Notes under the pieces: generated by a model
Seen by the model: only the letters and a program-made list of their open reading frames with translations
Database searches by the model: none
Told to the model about the DNA's origin: nothing
Made by a program: the position numbers and the translations under genes
From: an uncultured Brevundimonas sp.
GTDB lineage: Bacteria; Pseudomonadota; Alphaproteobacteria; Caulobacterales; Caulobacteraceae
Direction of reading: 5' to 3'
NCBI GenBank assembly: GCA_946481425.1
Contig: CAMLNT010000042.1
Coordinates: 1-14,652 of the forward strand
DNA length: 14,652 nt
Part shown: positions 14,379 to 14,652 of the stretch, piece by piece
Position numbering within the stretch: the stretch's first letter is position 1
Layout: every line of letters starts with the position of its first letter

Positions 14379-14652
14379 GCGAAATGCCGCCCCTTCGCGA
14401 GGTCCTGGAAGCCCATGGCCTGTTCGCCGACAAGCGTTTCGGCCAGCACTTCCTGCTGGACCTGAATGTCACCCGCAAGATCGCCCGGCTGGCGGGACCG
14501 TTCGACGGCGACGTCGTCATCGAGGTGGGACCGGGGCCGGGCGGGCTCACGCGGGCCTTGCTCGAGACAGAGGCTTCAGAGGTCATCGCGGTCGAGAAGG
14601 ATCGTCGCTTCATTCCGCTTCTTGAGGAACTGGGCGCGGCCAGCAACAAGCC
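14375..14652 (+). CDS. rsmA: 16S rRNA (adenine1518-N6/adenine1519-N6)-dimethyltransferase, N-terminal part
   Basis: The first 92 residues of RsmA (KsgA), which dimethylates two adjacent adenines in the 3' hairpin of 16S rRNA late in 30S assembly, using S-adenosylmethionine. KRFGQHFLLDLNV (20-32) is the family N-terminal motif. VIEVGPGPGGLT (48-59) is the AdoMet-binding motif I, and AVEKD (72-76) holds the acidic residue that contacts the AdoMet ribose. The start ATG overlaps the pdxA stop (ATGA), so it is coupled to the lpt-surA-pdxA cluster. The right edge of the window cuts the gene; the catalytic NLPY-type motif is not seen. Confidence 0.95.
   Translation, partial: MSEMPPLREVLEAHGLFADKRFGQHFLLDLNVTRKIARLAGPFDGDVVIEVGPGPGGLTRALLETEASEVIAVEKDRRFIPLLEELGAASNK

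Overview
The window is a dense, GC-rich bacterial chromosome segment. It reads as an alphaproteobacterium, most likely Caulobacterales (Brevundimonas/Caulobacter-like). The basis is very high GC at third codon positions, the styles of LptD (N-terminal CxxC), SurA and I78 proteins, and a GCTANAWC-like -10 element before ndk. The genus is inference; no 16S gene is present.

Layout, left to right. (1) The 3' end of purM overlaps purN by ATGA (+), so two steps of de novo purine synthesis sit together. (2) A non-coding stretch of about 320 bp (848-1169) contains an rRNA-leader-like boxA element and the ndk terminator. (3) ndk (-) is divergent from an ABC-F ATPase gene (+). (4) A minus-strand cluster runs holC (DNA polymerase III chi) and then three tandem paralogous lipoproteins of the peptidase-inhibitor I78 family. 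(5) A small secreted PPC-like domain gene (+) is followed by a strong hairpin terminator. (6) pepA (-) has a 3' end broken by a frameshifting deletion of about 14 nt; the lost C-terminal codons are still readable downstream in another frame. (7) A divergent spacer with a perfect 9-bp inverted repeat precedes the (+) cluster lptF-lptG-lptD-surA-pdxA-rsmA. That cluster is joined by two ATGA overlaps and short gaps, and rsmA runs off the right edge.

The right half is an outer-membrane biogenesis unit. LptF and LptG are the permease of the LPS exporter, LptD is the outer-membrane LPS translocon, and SurA is the periplasmic chaperone that helps fold LptD and other beta-barrels. PdxA (vitamin B6) and RsmA (16S rRNA dimethylation) follow in the same order as in the Escherichia coli lptD-surA-pdxA-rsmA operon. 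In E. coli lptFG is a separate locus, divergent from pepA-holC. Here the two neighbourhoods are joined, and pepA and holC still share a strand but are separated by the opposite-strand PPC-domain gene.

No insertion sequence, tRNA gene, CRISPR array or intact rRNA gene is visible. The items most worth a second look are the broken pepA with the adjacent PPC gene, the triplicated four-cysteine I78 lipoproteins coupled to holC, and the boxA-bearing non-coding region.
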